Shown: one piece after another, positions 17,101 to 24,378 of the stretch
How the letters are laid out: each line of letters opens with the position of its first letter
Position numbering within the stretch: the stretch's first letter is position 1
NCBI GenBank assembly: GCA_910587005.1
Contig: CAJULB010000003.1
Location: forward strand, 252,589-316,588
Direction of reading: 5' to 3'
Source of the DNA: an uncultured Christensenellaceae bacterium
GTDB lineage: Bacteria > Bacillota > Clostridia > Christensenellales > Borkfalkiaceae
Length of the DNA: 64,000 nucleotides
Notes under the pieces: generated by a model
The model's database searches: none
Told to the model about the DNA's origin: nothing
The model's input: only the letters and a program-made list of their open reading frames with translations
Made by a program: the position numbers and the translations under genes

Positions 17101-17550
17101 CAGCTTTCCTGCGAGCTTGATATAAAAACCTCGGCGTACGTTCCCGAAACATACATCGAAAGCAGTGCGGGCAGACTTGACTGCTATAAGCAGATTGCGG
17201 AAATCCGCTCGGTTGAAGATTATAAGCGCGTTTGTCTTTCTATCGAGGATAACTACGGCAATATGCCCGAGGAGGTGTTGCACCTTCTGATAATCGCGGT
17301 GCTTAAATCTTACGCGGCTAAATTCAACGTTAAAAAAATCAGTGTGGACGGAAAGGCGGGTTCTCTGGAATTACCGTCCGTAAACGTTTTAAGCGACGAA
17401 CGACTTAAAGCCGCGCTGGATAAATACGCGGGTAAAGTTTCGCTTTCGATGGCAAAAGCACCGCTTGTGGTGTTCCCGCCGCGCAGTTCCGCCGCAAAAA
17501 CTATGCTGGATATGACAAAATTTTTAAAATTTGCGTTAAGTTTTAACTAA
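14137..17550 (+). CDS. mfd: Transcription-repair coupling factor Mfd
   Basis: An 1137-residue Mfd with all main modules. The N-terminal UvrB-like region includes 'RGDILDVFPINS' near 170. The RNA-polymerase-interacting Tudor-like domain is at about 485-540 ('GVGKIAGTKKIE...DMLYVPVEQMD'). The RecG-like translocase has Walker A 'GDVGYGKTE' near 627, the DEEQ box near 728, the TRG motif region and a C-terminal regulatory domain. It removes stalled RNA polymerase at lesions and recruits UvrA. The start is a TTG at 14137 with 'agga' upstream at about 14124; no nearby ATG would keep the N-terminal part. Confidence 0.96.
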   Translation: MLKNFFTCKNLGGELPALENDIRLGTPTAAFGLSETHKFLLAAITQGKLLYVCADAISAQKAYAGISALSGKKCVYLPAKDEVVLYKDALSKDALYRRICAVYGLLNGADCVICEIEALMQLFPAQTEAISFKTGCDYDYSALPQKLIKMGYTREYAADNKGCFAIRGDILDVFPINSDNPVRIDFFGDTAEKIRPYDAVSGERLEEVNEITVVCATDAVFTAEDVPEIKKIISAEVKRSQNVKAYERAKAIESDLCEKLALGVPFSGASFVMPLLGSARTVFDLLPPDTLIIFDECKQISDRMNAVYKEHCERVDELKKGGEAFSFSENQLISPERLTEGFSAYRNLAVQTFTSSTAFFRPLKTYNLRSTPSPSYLNSMPQFITDCKNWLSNGYRVLVFTGSVARYDKLSDELTNEYLPVYPVPDRLEALRGIALSSEELAHGLVLHECKTAVIGSGDLYVKAVTKRIKKRRGDMFTAPEIGDFCVHEKHGVGKIAGTKKIETTDGIKEYISIEYKGGDMLYVPVEQMDILSKYVGEQSPNLSKIGGADFERVKERVKQSIKKLAFDLKELYAERNAQNGFRFPENVVMMEEFESAFGYEETPDQFTSIEEIKADMCSEKVMDRLLCGDVGYGKTEVALRAIYLCVLGGKQAAFMCPSTVLSEQHYNTALERFKEFGVRVEVLNRFRTPAAQSKILAALERGEVDLLIGTHRLLSADVKFKDLGLLVLDEEQRFGVEHKEKIKHIKKNIDCLTMTATPIPRTLHMSLAGIRDISTISTPPLKRLPVQTYVVEESETLIRDAVLREISRGGQAFILYNRVETISRFAGRIAEIIPEGKVCYAHGRMERETLENAVFSFYRGEKNVLVTTTIIENGIDLPNANTIIVIDADRLGISQLYQLRGRVGRGSRLAQAYFTFKPDKVLTSDAAERLKAIMRFTELGSGFKIAMRDLEIRGAGNVLGAEQHGHMDKVGYELYSKLLKEELTGEKQLSCELDIKTSAYVPETYIESSAGRLDCYKQIAEIRSVEDYKRVCLSIEDNYGNMPEEVLHLLIIAVLKSYAAKFNVKKISVDGKAGSLELPSVNVLSDERLKAALDKYAGKVSLSMAKAPLVVFPPRSSAAKTMLDMTKFLKFALSFN

Positions 17551-17566
17551 AATTCACAAAAAAGAT

Positions 17567-17595
17567 TTGCTATCCTAAGCAAAATGCTTTATAAT
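17567..17595 (+). promoter_or_regulatory. Promoter of the large lipoprotein gene
   Basis: TTGCTA (17567-17572), 17-base spacer, TATAAT (17590-17595). 'ggag' precedes the ATG at 17636. Confidence 0.75.
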
Positions 17596-17635
17596 AGTAA
17601 AGATTTTAAAAGCACAGTCTTTCGGAGAAAACCAT

Positions 17636-19900
17636 ATGGGAAAGAAAAAGATAAAATTAATAAGCGGAATTGTTGCGGCGGCTTTGACTTGTTCGGTTGC
17701 TTTCGGCGGTTGCTCGCTTATATCCACCGATAATGAGAAGGATATGTCCCGCACCGTTGCCGAAGTCGATATTTCCAAAACGGAAGCCTTTGAAAACGAG
17801 TTTAAGGACAACAGCAAATATTTCGATGCAATCGGTTCTACCGAAGTCATAAAAAGAGAGCTTATAACATATTTTGTAAACGTAGGATATTCTTACGTTC
17901 AGAACAATAATTATGCGGAAGTGTTCAATAAGCTTTTGGACGGTCTGGTGCAGAACGCGATTTTGACGCAGTACGCAACAATGTATCTTTTGCAGGAAAA
18001 AACTGCGGAGGACGCAGACGCGTTTAAAACTTTCAGCGAACTCAGCGGCGAAGGTCACAAGGAGTCTGAGAAATACGAATACCTTCTCGGCGCCGACAGC
18101 GACGACGTAAAGCTTGCAAAATACGCGCTTATGTCCTCGATAAATTCGGCTATCGACAGCATAGAAAAGGACAGAATTCTCCAATACACCGAAGAATCCG
18201 CGGGTTCGGATACCCGCACGGCGCCCGCCAACGTGGACACCCAGCAGGACGATTATTATCCCAAAAAGAAAAATCCTAGCGGAGAATACGTCCGTGCCGA
18301 CGGTACGGTTATCAAAGAAACCGACGCGGACAAGAACTATGTGCTCGATTACGGTATCTATACGGGTTATACAACGCTTGCCGACAGCGGCGCATACCTT
18401 GCCGACAGGGACGAATTCCTCGCAAAGAAAGGCACCATGGCAACCCGCATAAGGGCTTATACGCGGTTTGTAAGTACGCTTATTGACTGGAATCTCGTTG
18501 ACGAAAAGAAGGAAGACATTACCAAAGTTGACGAGCTTGAATACTACGCAGACGAATACGTAAGCCAGCTTAAATCTCGCGTTATCAACAAATATTACGA
18601 TTTGTATGAAGAAGAGCAGATTAAAAAGCTGATAGACGAAGGCGATACTTCTTACCTTGACACGGCTTACAATTCGCTTTTCAACTTCCAGAAAAACAGT
18701 TATAAAACCGAAGAAGATTTTTCAACCGCAATAGGCAGTATGTCCGATACTTCGTTCATACTCTACGCGCCCGAAACGGAAAACGACGGAACTTTCGGTT
18801 TTGTATACAATATTCTGTTGCCTTTCAGCACTTCGCAGAGCGCACAGCTCACTGCCCTTCAATCGCTGTATAAAGACGATAAGGTTGACAGCGGATACAG
18901 CTCAAAATATTACGCAAACAGAAACCTGCTTCTTAAAAACATCAAAACCACCGACCAGCGCAGAGCGTGGTTCGACGGTTCTAAGGAATACGCGTTTGAC
19001 GCTAACGGCAAGGTGGACAACTACTTTGGCAACAGCAGCTGGCTGTTCTTTGAAAACAATTTAACCGATAACGAAAGGTACAAGCCCCTTGATAAGTATG
19101 TCGGTAAATACGCATACAACGGCAACGTTATAAAAAACAAGGACGGTAAATATATCTTCGGCAACGCCGTACAGCTCGGTATTGACGATATGCTTAAAGA
19201 ATTTACAGATTATGTGAATTACGTCCTCAACGGTTATACAAAAAACGGTGCAAACCACGTTACGTTTGACAGTAACTACGATGCAGACACGTGGACAAAC
19301 GCAAACGGCTATTATAATGTAGATGATTTCTACACAGGCGATAAAAACGACGACAAGCAGGACCAGATTGACTATTCCAAGCTTGTATACGCTTCGGGTA
19401 AGGTTAATTTCACCGCCGACAGAGCGAACGCTTTAAATCCCGATAAAAACAATGCTCAGTACTGGGCAATGTCCGCCGTTAATGAACTTGAATATGCATA
19501 CACAACCGATACGGGCGTGCTTTCGCAGTACCTCGGCTATACGGTCGAAGCGGGCGATACAAGCTATATAAAGGAGTTTGAATACGCGGCTCATCAGGCT
19601 GTAAATAACGGCGAGGGTTCGTTCTCGGTCTGCGCTGGCGACTACGGCTGGCATCTGATTTACGTTACCTATACTTTTGATATAGAAGACGGTAACGGCG
19701 CGCTTTATCAGCCGAACTGGCAGGCAAACATTACAAAGGAAGGCACCTTTGAGTATATGTTCTATGAGTGGATAAAGGATAACGATTTGGACGAAGTTTC
19801 CACTACCCGCCAGACGTATATTATAAACAAATTCAACAAAGATAAAGTAACCGTAAAGAAGTACGAAAAAGCTTATAAAAATCTGACAAACTTAGGCTGA
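17636..19900 (+). CDS. Large lipoprotein, foldase/SurA-PrsA-like (putative)
   Basis: A 754-residue exported lipoprotein. It has a basic N-terminus, a hydrophobic segment and the lipobox 'AFGGC' with the acylated cysteine at residue 26. The region near 70-115 resembles the N-terminal helical domain of SurA/PrsA chaperones. A late segment near 670-690 ('GEGSFSVCAGDYGWHLIYVTY') resembles the end of a parvulin-type prolyl isomerase domain. The middle is long, acidic and rich in Asp, Lys, Tyr and Asn, and I do not recognise it. A PrsA-like gene after mfd is common in Clostridia, which supports a role in folding exported proteins. At 754 residues it is more than twice the usual PrsA length, so isomerase activity is unproven. 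Confidence 0.65.
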   Translation: MGKKKIKLISGIVAAALTCSVAFGGCSLISTDNEKDMSRTVAEVDISKTEAFENEFKDNSKYFDAIGSTEVIKRELITYFVNVGYSYVQNNNYAEVFNKLLDGLVQNAILTQYATMYLLQEKTAEDADAFKTFSELSGEGHKESEKYEYLLGADSDDVKLAKYALMSSINSAIDSIEKDRILQYTEESAGSDTRTAPANVDTQQDDYYPKKKNPSGEYVRADGTVIKETDADKNYVLDYGIYTGYTTLADSGAYLADRDEFLAKKGTMATRIRAYTRFVSTLIDWNLVDEKKEDITKVDELEYYADEYVSQLKSRVINKYYDLYEEEQIKKLIDEGDTSYLDTAYNSLFNFQKNSYKTEEDFSTAIGSMSDTSFILYAPETENDGTFGFVYNILLPFSTSQSAQLTALQSLYKDDKVDSGYSSKYYANRNLLLKNIKTTDQRRAWFDGSKEYAFDANGKVDNYFGNSSWLFFENNLTDNERYKPLDKYVGKYAYNGNVIKNKDGKYIFGNAVQLGIDDMLKEFTDYVNYVLNGYTKNGANHVTFDSNYDADTWTNANGYYNVDDFYTGDKNDDKQDQIDYSKLVYASGKVNFTADRANALNPDKNNAQYWAMSAVNELEYAYTTDTGVLSQYLGYTVEAGDTSYIKEFEYAAHQAVNNGEGSFSVCAGDYGWHLIYVTYTFDIEDGNGALYQPNWQANITKEGTFEYMFYEWIKDNDLDEVSTTRQTYIINKFNKDKVTVKKYEKAYKNLTNLG

Positions 19901-19920
19901 CAATATTTTGGTTTATAATG

Positions 19921-19956
19921 CATAACCCGCTTTTAAATGTTTAAAAGCGGGTTATG
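19921..19956. repeat. Perfect 17-bp inverted repeat in the uppP leader
   Basis: Arms 19921-19937 and 19940-19956 ('cataacccgc...' and complement) with a 2-base loop and no T run. It lies between a TATAAT-like box (19914-19919) and the uppP start, and its right arm contains a spurious ATG at 19954. It could be a weak terminator for the lipoprotein gene or a 5' hairpin on the uppP mRNA. Confidence 0.7.
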
Positions 19957-19971
19957 TCAAAGGCTTTTCAA

Positions 19972-20790
19972 ATGGAAATCTGGCAGGCGGTTATACTCGG
20001 CTTTGTACAAGGTCTAACTGAATTTTTACCCGTTTCATCTTCGGGGCACATTGCATTTTTACAAGGCGTATTCGGCGTTAATGATTCTGATACCGCCTTG
20101 TTTTTTACTATAATTTTGCACCTCGGCACGCTTGTGGCTGTGTGCGCTGTTTTTTGGCGGGATATTCTCGCTTTGTTCAAAAAACCGTTTAAAACGCTCG
20201 GGTACCTTATAATCGCAACCGTTCCCGCGGGAATTACGGGTATTTTATTCAAAATATTCGATTTGGATAAAGTGTTTTTCGGCAATTATATGTGGGTTTG
20301 CCTTGCCGTATTCTTTTTCTGTACGGCAACGTTGTTGCTTGTAACTGAAATTGTAGCTAAACGCAGAGTAAATTTGCTTCCGCTGTGTTTTAAAACGGTC
20401 ATTCCTATGGGGCTTGCGCAGGCGGTGGCAGTTTTGCCGGGGATATCGAGGAGCGGTTCTACAATCTGCGCGGGTACGCTTGCCGGCTGTCAGCGGGAAG
20501 AGGTGGCAAAGTTTTCATTCATAATGAGCATACCCGTAATTTTGGGCAGTTTTATAGTTGAACTTGCTTCTGGCATTGCAAGCGGAGAAATTCAGCAATC
20601 GTTTGCGGAAGGCGGGGCGACGCTCGGCTGGTCGGTTGCGCTCGGGTTTATCGTTTCGGCGGCGGCGGGGCTTTTCGCAATAAAAATAATGCTTAAAGTC
20701 ATAAAAAAGGCAAATTACAAGTGGTTTTCCGCTTATCTGGTTGCCTTGTCGATAGTGTGCGTGGTTTTGCAGTTTACTGTATTTGCATAA
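19972..20790 (+). CDS. uppP: Undecaprenyl-diphosphate phosphatase (BacA/UppP)
   Basis: A 272-residue, eight-segment membrane protein. It has both signature loops: 'GFVQGLTEFLPVSSSGH' near residues 10-26 and 'PGISRSGST' near 156. It dephosphorylates undecaprenyl diphosphate to recycle the lipid carrier for peptidoglycan and teichoic acids; overexpression gives bacitracin resistance. The ATG at 19972 is chosen because 'aaagg' lies 8 bases upstream and the protein then starts 'MEIWQAVILG' as in the family. An in-frame ATG at 19954 falls in a hairpin arm and has no ribosome binding site. Confidence 0.95.
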   Translation: MEIWQAVILGFVQGLTEFLPVSSSGHIAFLQGVFGVNDSDTALFFTIILHLGTLVAVCAVFWRDILALFKKPFKTLGYLIIATVPAGITGILFKIFDLDKVFFGNYMWVCLAVFFFCTATLLLVTEIVAKRRVNLLPLCFKTVIPMGLAQAVAVLPGISRSGSTICAGTLAGCQREEVAKFSFIMSIPVILGSFIVELASGIASGEIQQSFAEGGATLGWSVALGFIVSAAAGLFAIKIMLKVIKKANYKWFSAYLVALSIVCVVLQFTVFA

Positions 20791-20794
20791 AAAA

Positions 20795-20820
20795 AGGGGG
20801 ACGACTTGCTTCGTCCCCTT
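20795..20820. terminator. Bidirectional terminator between uppP and the XRE gene
   Basis: 'aagggggacga' / 'ttcgtcccctt' with a 5-base loop, preceded by an A run, between convergent genes. The right arm reaches the XRE stop codon. Confidence 0.75.
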
Positions 20821-21026
20821 CAATATTCCGATTTGCCGAGTAAATAGTCGGTGCTCGTGCAAAAAATTTCCGACAAGGAAATCAGCATATCAAACCCGCA
20901 TTCCCGCTGTCCGTTCTCCCAGTACGCTATAAGCCGCACGGAAACGTTTAGCTTTTCCGCAAGCTCTGCCCGCGAAATTCCCTTTTCGTTCCGCAAATCC
21001 CTCAGTCTTTCGCTAAATCTGTTCAT
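20820..21026 (-). CDS. XRE-family (Cro/CI) repressor
   Basis: A 68-residue helix-turn-helix protein: 'LRDLRNEKGISRAELAEKLNVSVRLIAYWENGQRE' is a standard HTH_3 domain, followed by 'DMLISLSEIFCTSTDYLLG'. It is almost only the DNA-binding domain. The ATG at 21026 gives the family start; a longer frame reaches 21068 but would run through the regulatory region. No ribosome binding site is seen, and a TAATAT -10 (21034-21039) ends 7 bases upstream, so the mRNA may be leaderless. It is divergent from natA, and identical half-sites lie in both promoters, so it most likely represses itself and the transporter. Confidence 0.9.
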   Translation of the reverse strand: MNRFSERLRDLRNEKGISRAELAEKLNVSVRLIAYWENGQRECGFDMLISLSEIFCTSTDYLLGKSEY

Positions 21027-21039
21027 ATAATAAATATTA

Positions 21040-21052
21040 GAACATTTTGTTC
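21040..21052. promoter_or_regulatory. Operator O1 in the XRE promoter
   Basis: GAACATTTTGTTC: inverted GAACA/TGTTC half-sites around 3 bases. It lies immediately upstream of the putative xre -10, inside its spacer. Confidence 0.75.
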
Positions 21053-21061
21053 CGATTATGC

Positions 21062-21090
21062 TTGACATGGAACGTTTTGTTCTTTATAAT
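21062..21090 (+). promoter_or_regulatory. Consensus promoter of the NatAB-like operon with operator O2 in the spacer
   Basis: TTGACA (21062-21067), 17-base spacer, TATAAT (21085-21090): both hexamers are perfect. Operator GAACGTTTTGTTC at 21070-21082 fills the spacer, with its centre 30 bases from the centre of O1, about three helical turns. Repressor binding would block this strong promoter. Confidence 0.85.
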
Positions 21091-21121
21091 TGCCTTGTAT
21101 TTGAAAATCGGAGTTTAATAA

Positions 21122-21898
21122 ATGGAAGAAATTTTAAGGGTAGAGAACCTGAAAAAGGCCTTTAAGCTGTCGCGCAGACAGCAAAAGCTTGAAAAGACAA
21201 GCTCGGCAATCAAGGTTGCCGTAGACGATTTGTCCTTTTCGTTCAACCGCGGAGAAATTTTCGGGCTTCTGGGGCCGAACGGCGCGGGCAAGACCACAAC
21301 GCTGAGAATGCTTGCAACGCTTATAAAGCCGGACAGCGGCGATGCGTTCATTGACGGAAAAAGCGTCGTTAAGGAGGCCGACGCCGTGCGCGGCAAGATA
21401 GGCTTTCTTACAAGCGAGCTTAAGCTTGAGGAATTTTTTTCGCCAAGCTATCTTTACGACTTTTTCAGCGAGCTGTACGGGGTTGAGCGCACCGTCCGCG
21501 AAGAAAGAAAGCGGAAATTGTTTGCAAAATTCGGCATTGACCGCTTTGCGGAAATTAAGTTCGGCAATCTTTCCACGGGTATGAAGCAGAAGGTTTCGCT
21601 TGTCGTTTCTGTCGTTCACGACCCCGATTTTATCATTTTCGACGAGCCGACGAACGGGCTTGACGTGCTGACCGCAAAGGTTGTCACCGACTTTTTGGAG
21701 GAGCTGCGCGCGGCGGGCAAAACGGTTATACTTTCCACGCATATATTTTCGCTTGTGGAAAAGCTGTGCGACAGGGTCGGTATTATAATTGACGGAAAGC
21801 TGGTCGCGCTGGACACTCTTGAAAATATCACCAAGGACAGCAATCTCGAGGATACGTTTTTCGGCTTGTACCGAAAATTCACGGGGGAGGGCATATGA
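21122..21898 (+). CDS. ABC transporter ATP-binding protein, NatA-like
   Basis: A 258-residue ABC ATPase. Walker A is GPNGAGKT at residues 51-58, the signature is 'LSTGMKQKV' near 141, Walker B is 'FIIFDEPTNGLD' near 163 and the switch histidine is in 'ILSTHIF'. Sequence and the partner permease match the NatA type (Na+ efflux in Bacillus) and related drug or peptide exporters; the substrate is not certain. 'ggag' lies 8 bases before the ATG. It is the first gene of a two-gene operon, overlapping the permease by 4 bases (ATGA). Confidence 0.9.
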   Translation: MEEILRVENLKKAFKLSRRQQKLEKTSSAIKVAVDDLSFSFNRGEIFGLLGPNGAGKTTTLRMLATLIKPDSGDAFIDGKSVVKEADAVRGKIGFLTSELKLEEFFSPSYLYDFFSELYGVERTVREERKRKLFAKFGIDRFAEIKFGNLSTGMKQKVSLVVSVVHDPDFIIFDEPTNGLDVLTAKVVTDFLEELRAAGKTVILSTHIFSLVEKLCDRVGIIIDGKLVALDTLENITKDSNLEDTFFGLYRKFTGEGI

Positions 21899-23010
21899 AA
21901 AACGTTCTGACGATAGTAAAAAAGGAATTTGCCCGCTTTTTCAAGGACAAAAGAATGGTTTTGACGGTATTTTTGCCGGGGTTGCTTATTTTTGCGCTTT
22001 ATTCCATTTTGGGCGCGGTTATGAACGAGAAGAACGAGGTGCCCGACGGCTTTAAGCCGTATGCGTATTTCATTGATATGCCCGAGGAGTATTCCGCGCC
22101 GCTTGCGGGGCTTGTGGATTTGTGCGGGGAAGCCCTGACGGAGGAGCAGGCTATGGACAAGGCTGAGGCGGGCGAGCTTGTCGTTGCGAAATATGTGCAC
22201 GGCAACGATGGCGCGGCAGACGAAATCCGTATTTTTTATAATTCTTCAAGCAAGGACGCCGCTTTAGGCTACGGCATTTTAAGCGGGCTGTTCGCACAGC
22301 TGCAAAATCCAGACTTTGTGATAAACAAATCCGCGGACGTAACCTTTGATTTTGCAGAGGACAGCGTTGCCGCAAGCGTGCTTGCTATGCTGATTCCCAT
22401 GCTTATGTTCTCGCTTCTGGCGTCCTCGTGCATGGCTGTCGCGCCCGAATCGATTGCGGGCGAAAAGGAAAGGGGTACCATGGCGACAATGCTGATTACA
22501 CCGATAAGGCGCTGGCAGCTTGCGCTCGGCAAAATAATAAGTTTGACGTGCTTTGCCATGCTTAGCGGTATTTCAAGCTTCCTCGGCGTAATTTTTTCGC
22601 TTCCGAAGCTCGTCGGCGGGCTTGCGGTTGCGGGCGCGCTGACCTATACGGTAGGCGATTACTTTATGATTTTTGCGCTGATAATTTCGATTGTGTTCGT
22701 CATAATCGCGGCGTTTTCTGTTGTTTCGTGCTTTGCAAAAAGCGTAAAGGAGTCAACATCGCTTATCGGACCTTTAATGATTGTAATTATTCTGTTGGGG
22801 TTGGCGTCGTCAATGGTTCCGTTCACGTCAATCGGCTACTATTTAATTCCGCTTATGGGCAGCGGAATGGCAGTTTCCTCAATTATGGGTCTGTCGGTAA
22901 ACGGGCTGGGCGTGGCTTTGGCGGTTTTATCCAACCTTGTGGCGGCGGCGGGGCTGACCGTTCTGCTCGCGTTTATGTTCACAAGCGAGAGGATAATGTT
23001 CAAAAGATAA
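21895..23010 (+). CDS. ABC transporter permease, NatB-like
   Basis: A 371-residue ABC-2 type permease. It has a first membrane segment at about 20-40, an extracytoplasmic region of about 120 residues, then five or six membrane segments from about 160 to the end ('VAASVLAMLIPMLMFSLLAS' onward). The piece 'GEKERGTMATMLITPIRRWQLALGKI' is characteristic of ABC-2 exporters of the NatB/YhaP type. It forms the membrane part with the upstream ATPase, probably exporting Na+ or a toxic compound. Start and stop overlap as ATGA, giving coupled translation. It ends at a strong terminator that also faces the SRP RNA gene. Confidence 0.88.
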   Translation: MKNVLTIVKKEFARFFKDKRMVLTVFLPGLLIFALYSILGAVMNEKNEVPDGFKPYAYFIDMPEEYSAPLAGLVDLCGEALTEEQAMDKAEAGELVVAKYVHGNDGAADEIRIFYNSSSKDAALGYGILSGLFAQLQNPDFVINKSADVTFDFAEDSVAASVLAMLIPMLMFSLLASSCMAVAPESIAGEKERGTMATMLITPIRRWQLALGKIISLTCFAMLSGISSFLGVIFSLPKLVGGLAVAGALTYTVGDYFMIFALIISIVFVIIAAFSVVSCFAKSVKESTSLIGPLMIVIILLGLASSMVPFTSIGYYLIPLMGSGMAVSSIMGLSVNGLGVALAVLSNLVAAAGLTVLLAFMFTSERIMFKR

Positions 23011-23027
23011 TTTAATTATAAAAATAA

Positions 23028-23061
23028 GGCCGTCCGCGCAGAAATTGTTGCGCGGACGGCC
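23028..23061. terminator. Terminator of the NatAB-like operon
   Basis: Perfect 13-bp arms 'ggccgtccgcgca' (23028-23040) and complement (23049-23061). A similar 'gccgtccgcg' core is used in terminators at 24341 and 32988. Confidence 0.8.
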
Positions 23062-23078
23062 GTTCTTATTAAAAAAAA

Positions 23079-23343
23079 GCTGTGCAGTCTTTTTTGCCGA
23101 AGCAAACCGAAACGTAAACCTTACAGGTAGCTACTCCAAAGCTACCTTATGGCACACCGACGCGACTGTTTAGTGCTGCTACATCCCTGTCCTGACACGG
23201 TTCGCAGCTGTCGGTTGCATAAGACCTTGGCATCAACACCCCTTATAAAGCGCAGCTTTCCATTTGCTTCGTCGGGAAAGACATTCGGTCCTGCTATAGC
23301 GGATTGCAGGTACAGGGCACCGCTAACTCCCCACTTAGCACAG
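23079..23343 (-). ncRNA. ffs: Signal recognition particle RNA, large Firmicutes type
   Basis: Read on the minus strand, the 5' end ('ctgtgctaagtgggg') and the 3' end ('...gactgcacagc' then T8) pair through CUGUGC/GCACAG. The apical SRP54-binding hairpin lies at 23173-23198 with the symmetric-loop signature 'GTCAGG...AGCAGC'. The 5' Alu-type part is present ('gggcac...gtacctg' region), so this is the ~265-nt form with an Alu domain rather than the short 4.5S form. It works with Ffh in targeting proteins to the membrane. The apical tetraloop reads GGGA rather than the usual GGAA, still of the GNRA class. A -10-like TATACT lies at 23342-23347; the exact 5' end is uncertain by several bases. Confidence 0.88.
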
Positions 23344-23434
23344 TATAATCAGTTTACCAAAAATTCGGCAAAAAGGCAAGCGATTTTGCAAACAAGTTAG
23401 TCGGGCGCAAATTTTGACAAAAAACGTTATTGAC

Positions 23435-23463
23435 TTGACATTTTATTGTCAATACTTTAATAT
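23435..23463 (+). promoter_or_regulatory. Promoter of the Mrp-like gene with a dyad over the -35
   Basis: TTGACA (23435-23440), 17-base spacer, TAATAT (23458-23463). The -35 is the left arm of an inverted repeat TTGACA-6-TGTCAA (23435-23452), a candidate operator. Confidence 0.65.
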
Positions 23464-23489
23464 ATATCAAAATGAAAAGGCGGTAAATT

Positions 23490-24323
23490 ATGGCAGAAAA
23501 CTGTTCACACGATTGTTCTTCGTGCGGGGAAAACTGTTCTTCGCGCGATAAAAAAAGTTTATTGAAAAGCCCTCACCAAATGAGCGATATAAAAAAGGTA
23601 ATAGCCGTTGTTTCGGGCAAGGGCGGTGTAGGCAAGTCTATGACGTGCGCTCTGCTTGCGGCGGCGGCTCAGGATAAAGGTCAGGTAACCGCGGTTATGG
23701 ACGCAGATATAACCGGCCCTTCAATTCCCAAAATGTTCGGCGTGCACGAGCGCGCTATGGGCAGTGAAACGGGCATACTTCCCGTAGTCACGGAAGGAGG
23801 GGTACAGGTTATGTCTATGAACGTACTGCTCGAAAACGAGGCGGAGCCTGTCGTTTGGCGCGGTTCACTTATTTCGGGCACGGTTTTGCAGTTCTGGACG
23901 GACGTTATCTGGACGGGGGTGGACGTAATGTTTATAGATATGCCCCCCGGCACGGGCGACGTTCCGCTTACGGTTTTCCAAAGCATACCCGTAGACGGAA
24001 TAGTTATCGTAACAACCCCGCAGGATTTGGTCGGTATGATTGTGCAGAAGGCTGTAAATATGGCGCAGATGATGAACGTGCCTATTTTGGGCATTGTCGA
24101 GAATATGAGCTATATCAAATGCCCCGACTGCGGACGCAGGATTTCGGTTTTCGGTGAAAGCGGGGTAGACGCGCTCGCGCTCGAACACGGTATACCTGCC
24201 GTGGCTAAACTTCCCATAGACCCCGAACTTACCAAAGCCGCGGACAGCGGAAATATAGAAAATTTGGAAAACAACCCGCTGAACGGATTTTTGGATAAAA
24301 TTATAAAGCAGATTAAAAAGTAA
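23490..24323 (+). CDS. Mrp/NBP35 family Fe-S cluster carrier ATPase
   Basis: A 277-residue P-loop ATPase of the MinD/Mrp group. The deviant Walker A 'GKGGVGKS' is at residues 43-50, with 'VMDADITGPSIPKMFG', 'FIDMPPGTGD' and the conserved 'CPDC' near 211, whose cysteines hold a bridging 4Fe-4S cluster in the dimer. The N-terminus has a separate cysteine cluster (C5, C9, C12, C16), reminiscent of the N-terminal cluster site of NBP35. It probably carries and transfers Fe-S clusters to target proteins. It is monocistronic between its own promoter and a strong terminator. Confidence 0.92.
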   Translation: MAENCSHDCSSCGENCSSRDKKSLLKSPHQMSDIKKVIAVVSGKGGVGKSMTCALLAAAAQDKGQVTAVMDADITGPSIPKMFGVHERAMGSETGILPVVTEGGVQVMSMNVLLENEAEPVVWRGSLISGTVLQFWTDVIWTGVDVMFIDMPPGTGDVPLTVFQSIPVDGIVIVTTPQDLVGMIVQKAVNMAQMMNVPILGIVENMSYIKCPDCGRRISVFGESGVDALALEHGIPAVAKLPIDPELTKAADSGNIENLENNPLNGFLDKIIKQIKK

Positions 24324-24340
24324 TAGGGCAAAATATAAAA

Positions 24341-24372
24341 GCCGTCCGCGCTTAATTTTAAGCGCGGACGGC
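24341..24372. terminator. Terminator between convergent genes
   Basis: Perfect 13-bp arms 'gccgtccgcgctt' (24341-24353) and complement (24360-24372), serving the Mrp-like gene and the convergent repair gene. Confidence 0.85.
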
Positions 24373-24378
24373 TTGTTG

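Noticed and set aside
23149..23400. 83-residue open frame on the plus strand (MAHRRDCLVLLHPC...)
   Set aside because: It lies across the SRP RNA gene on the opposite strand and has no ribosome binding site or family resemblance; it is a by-product of the RNA sequence.
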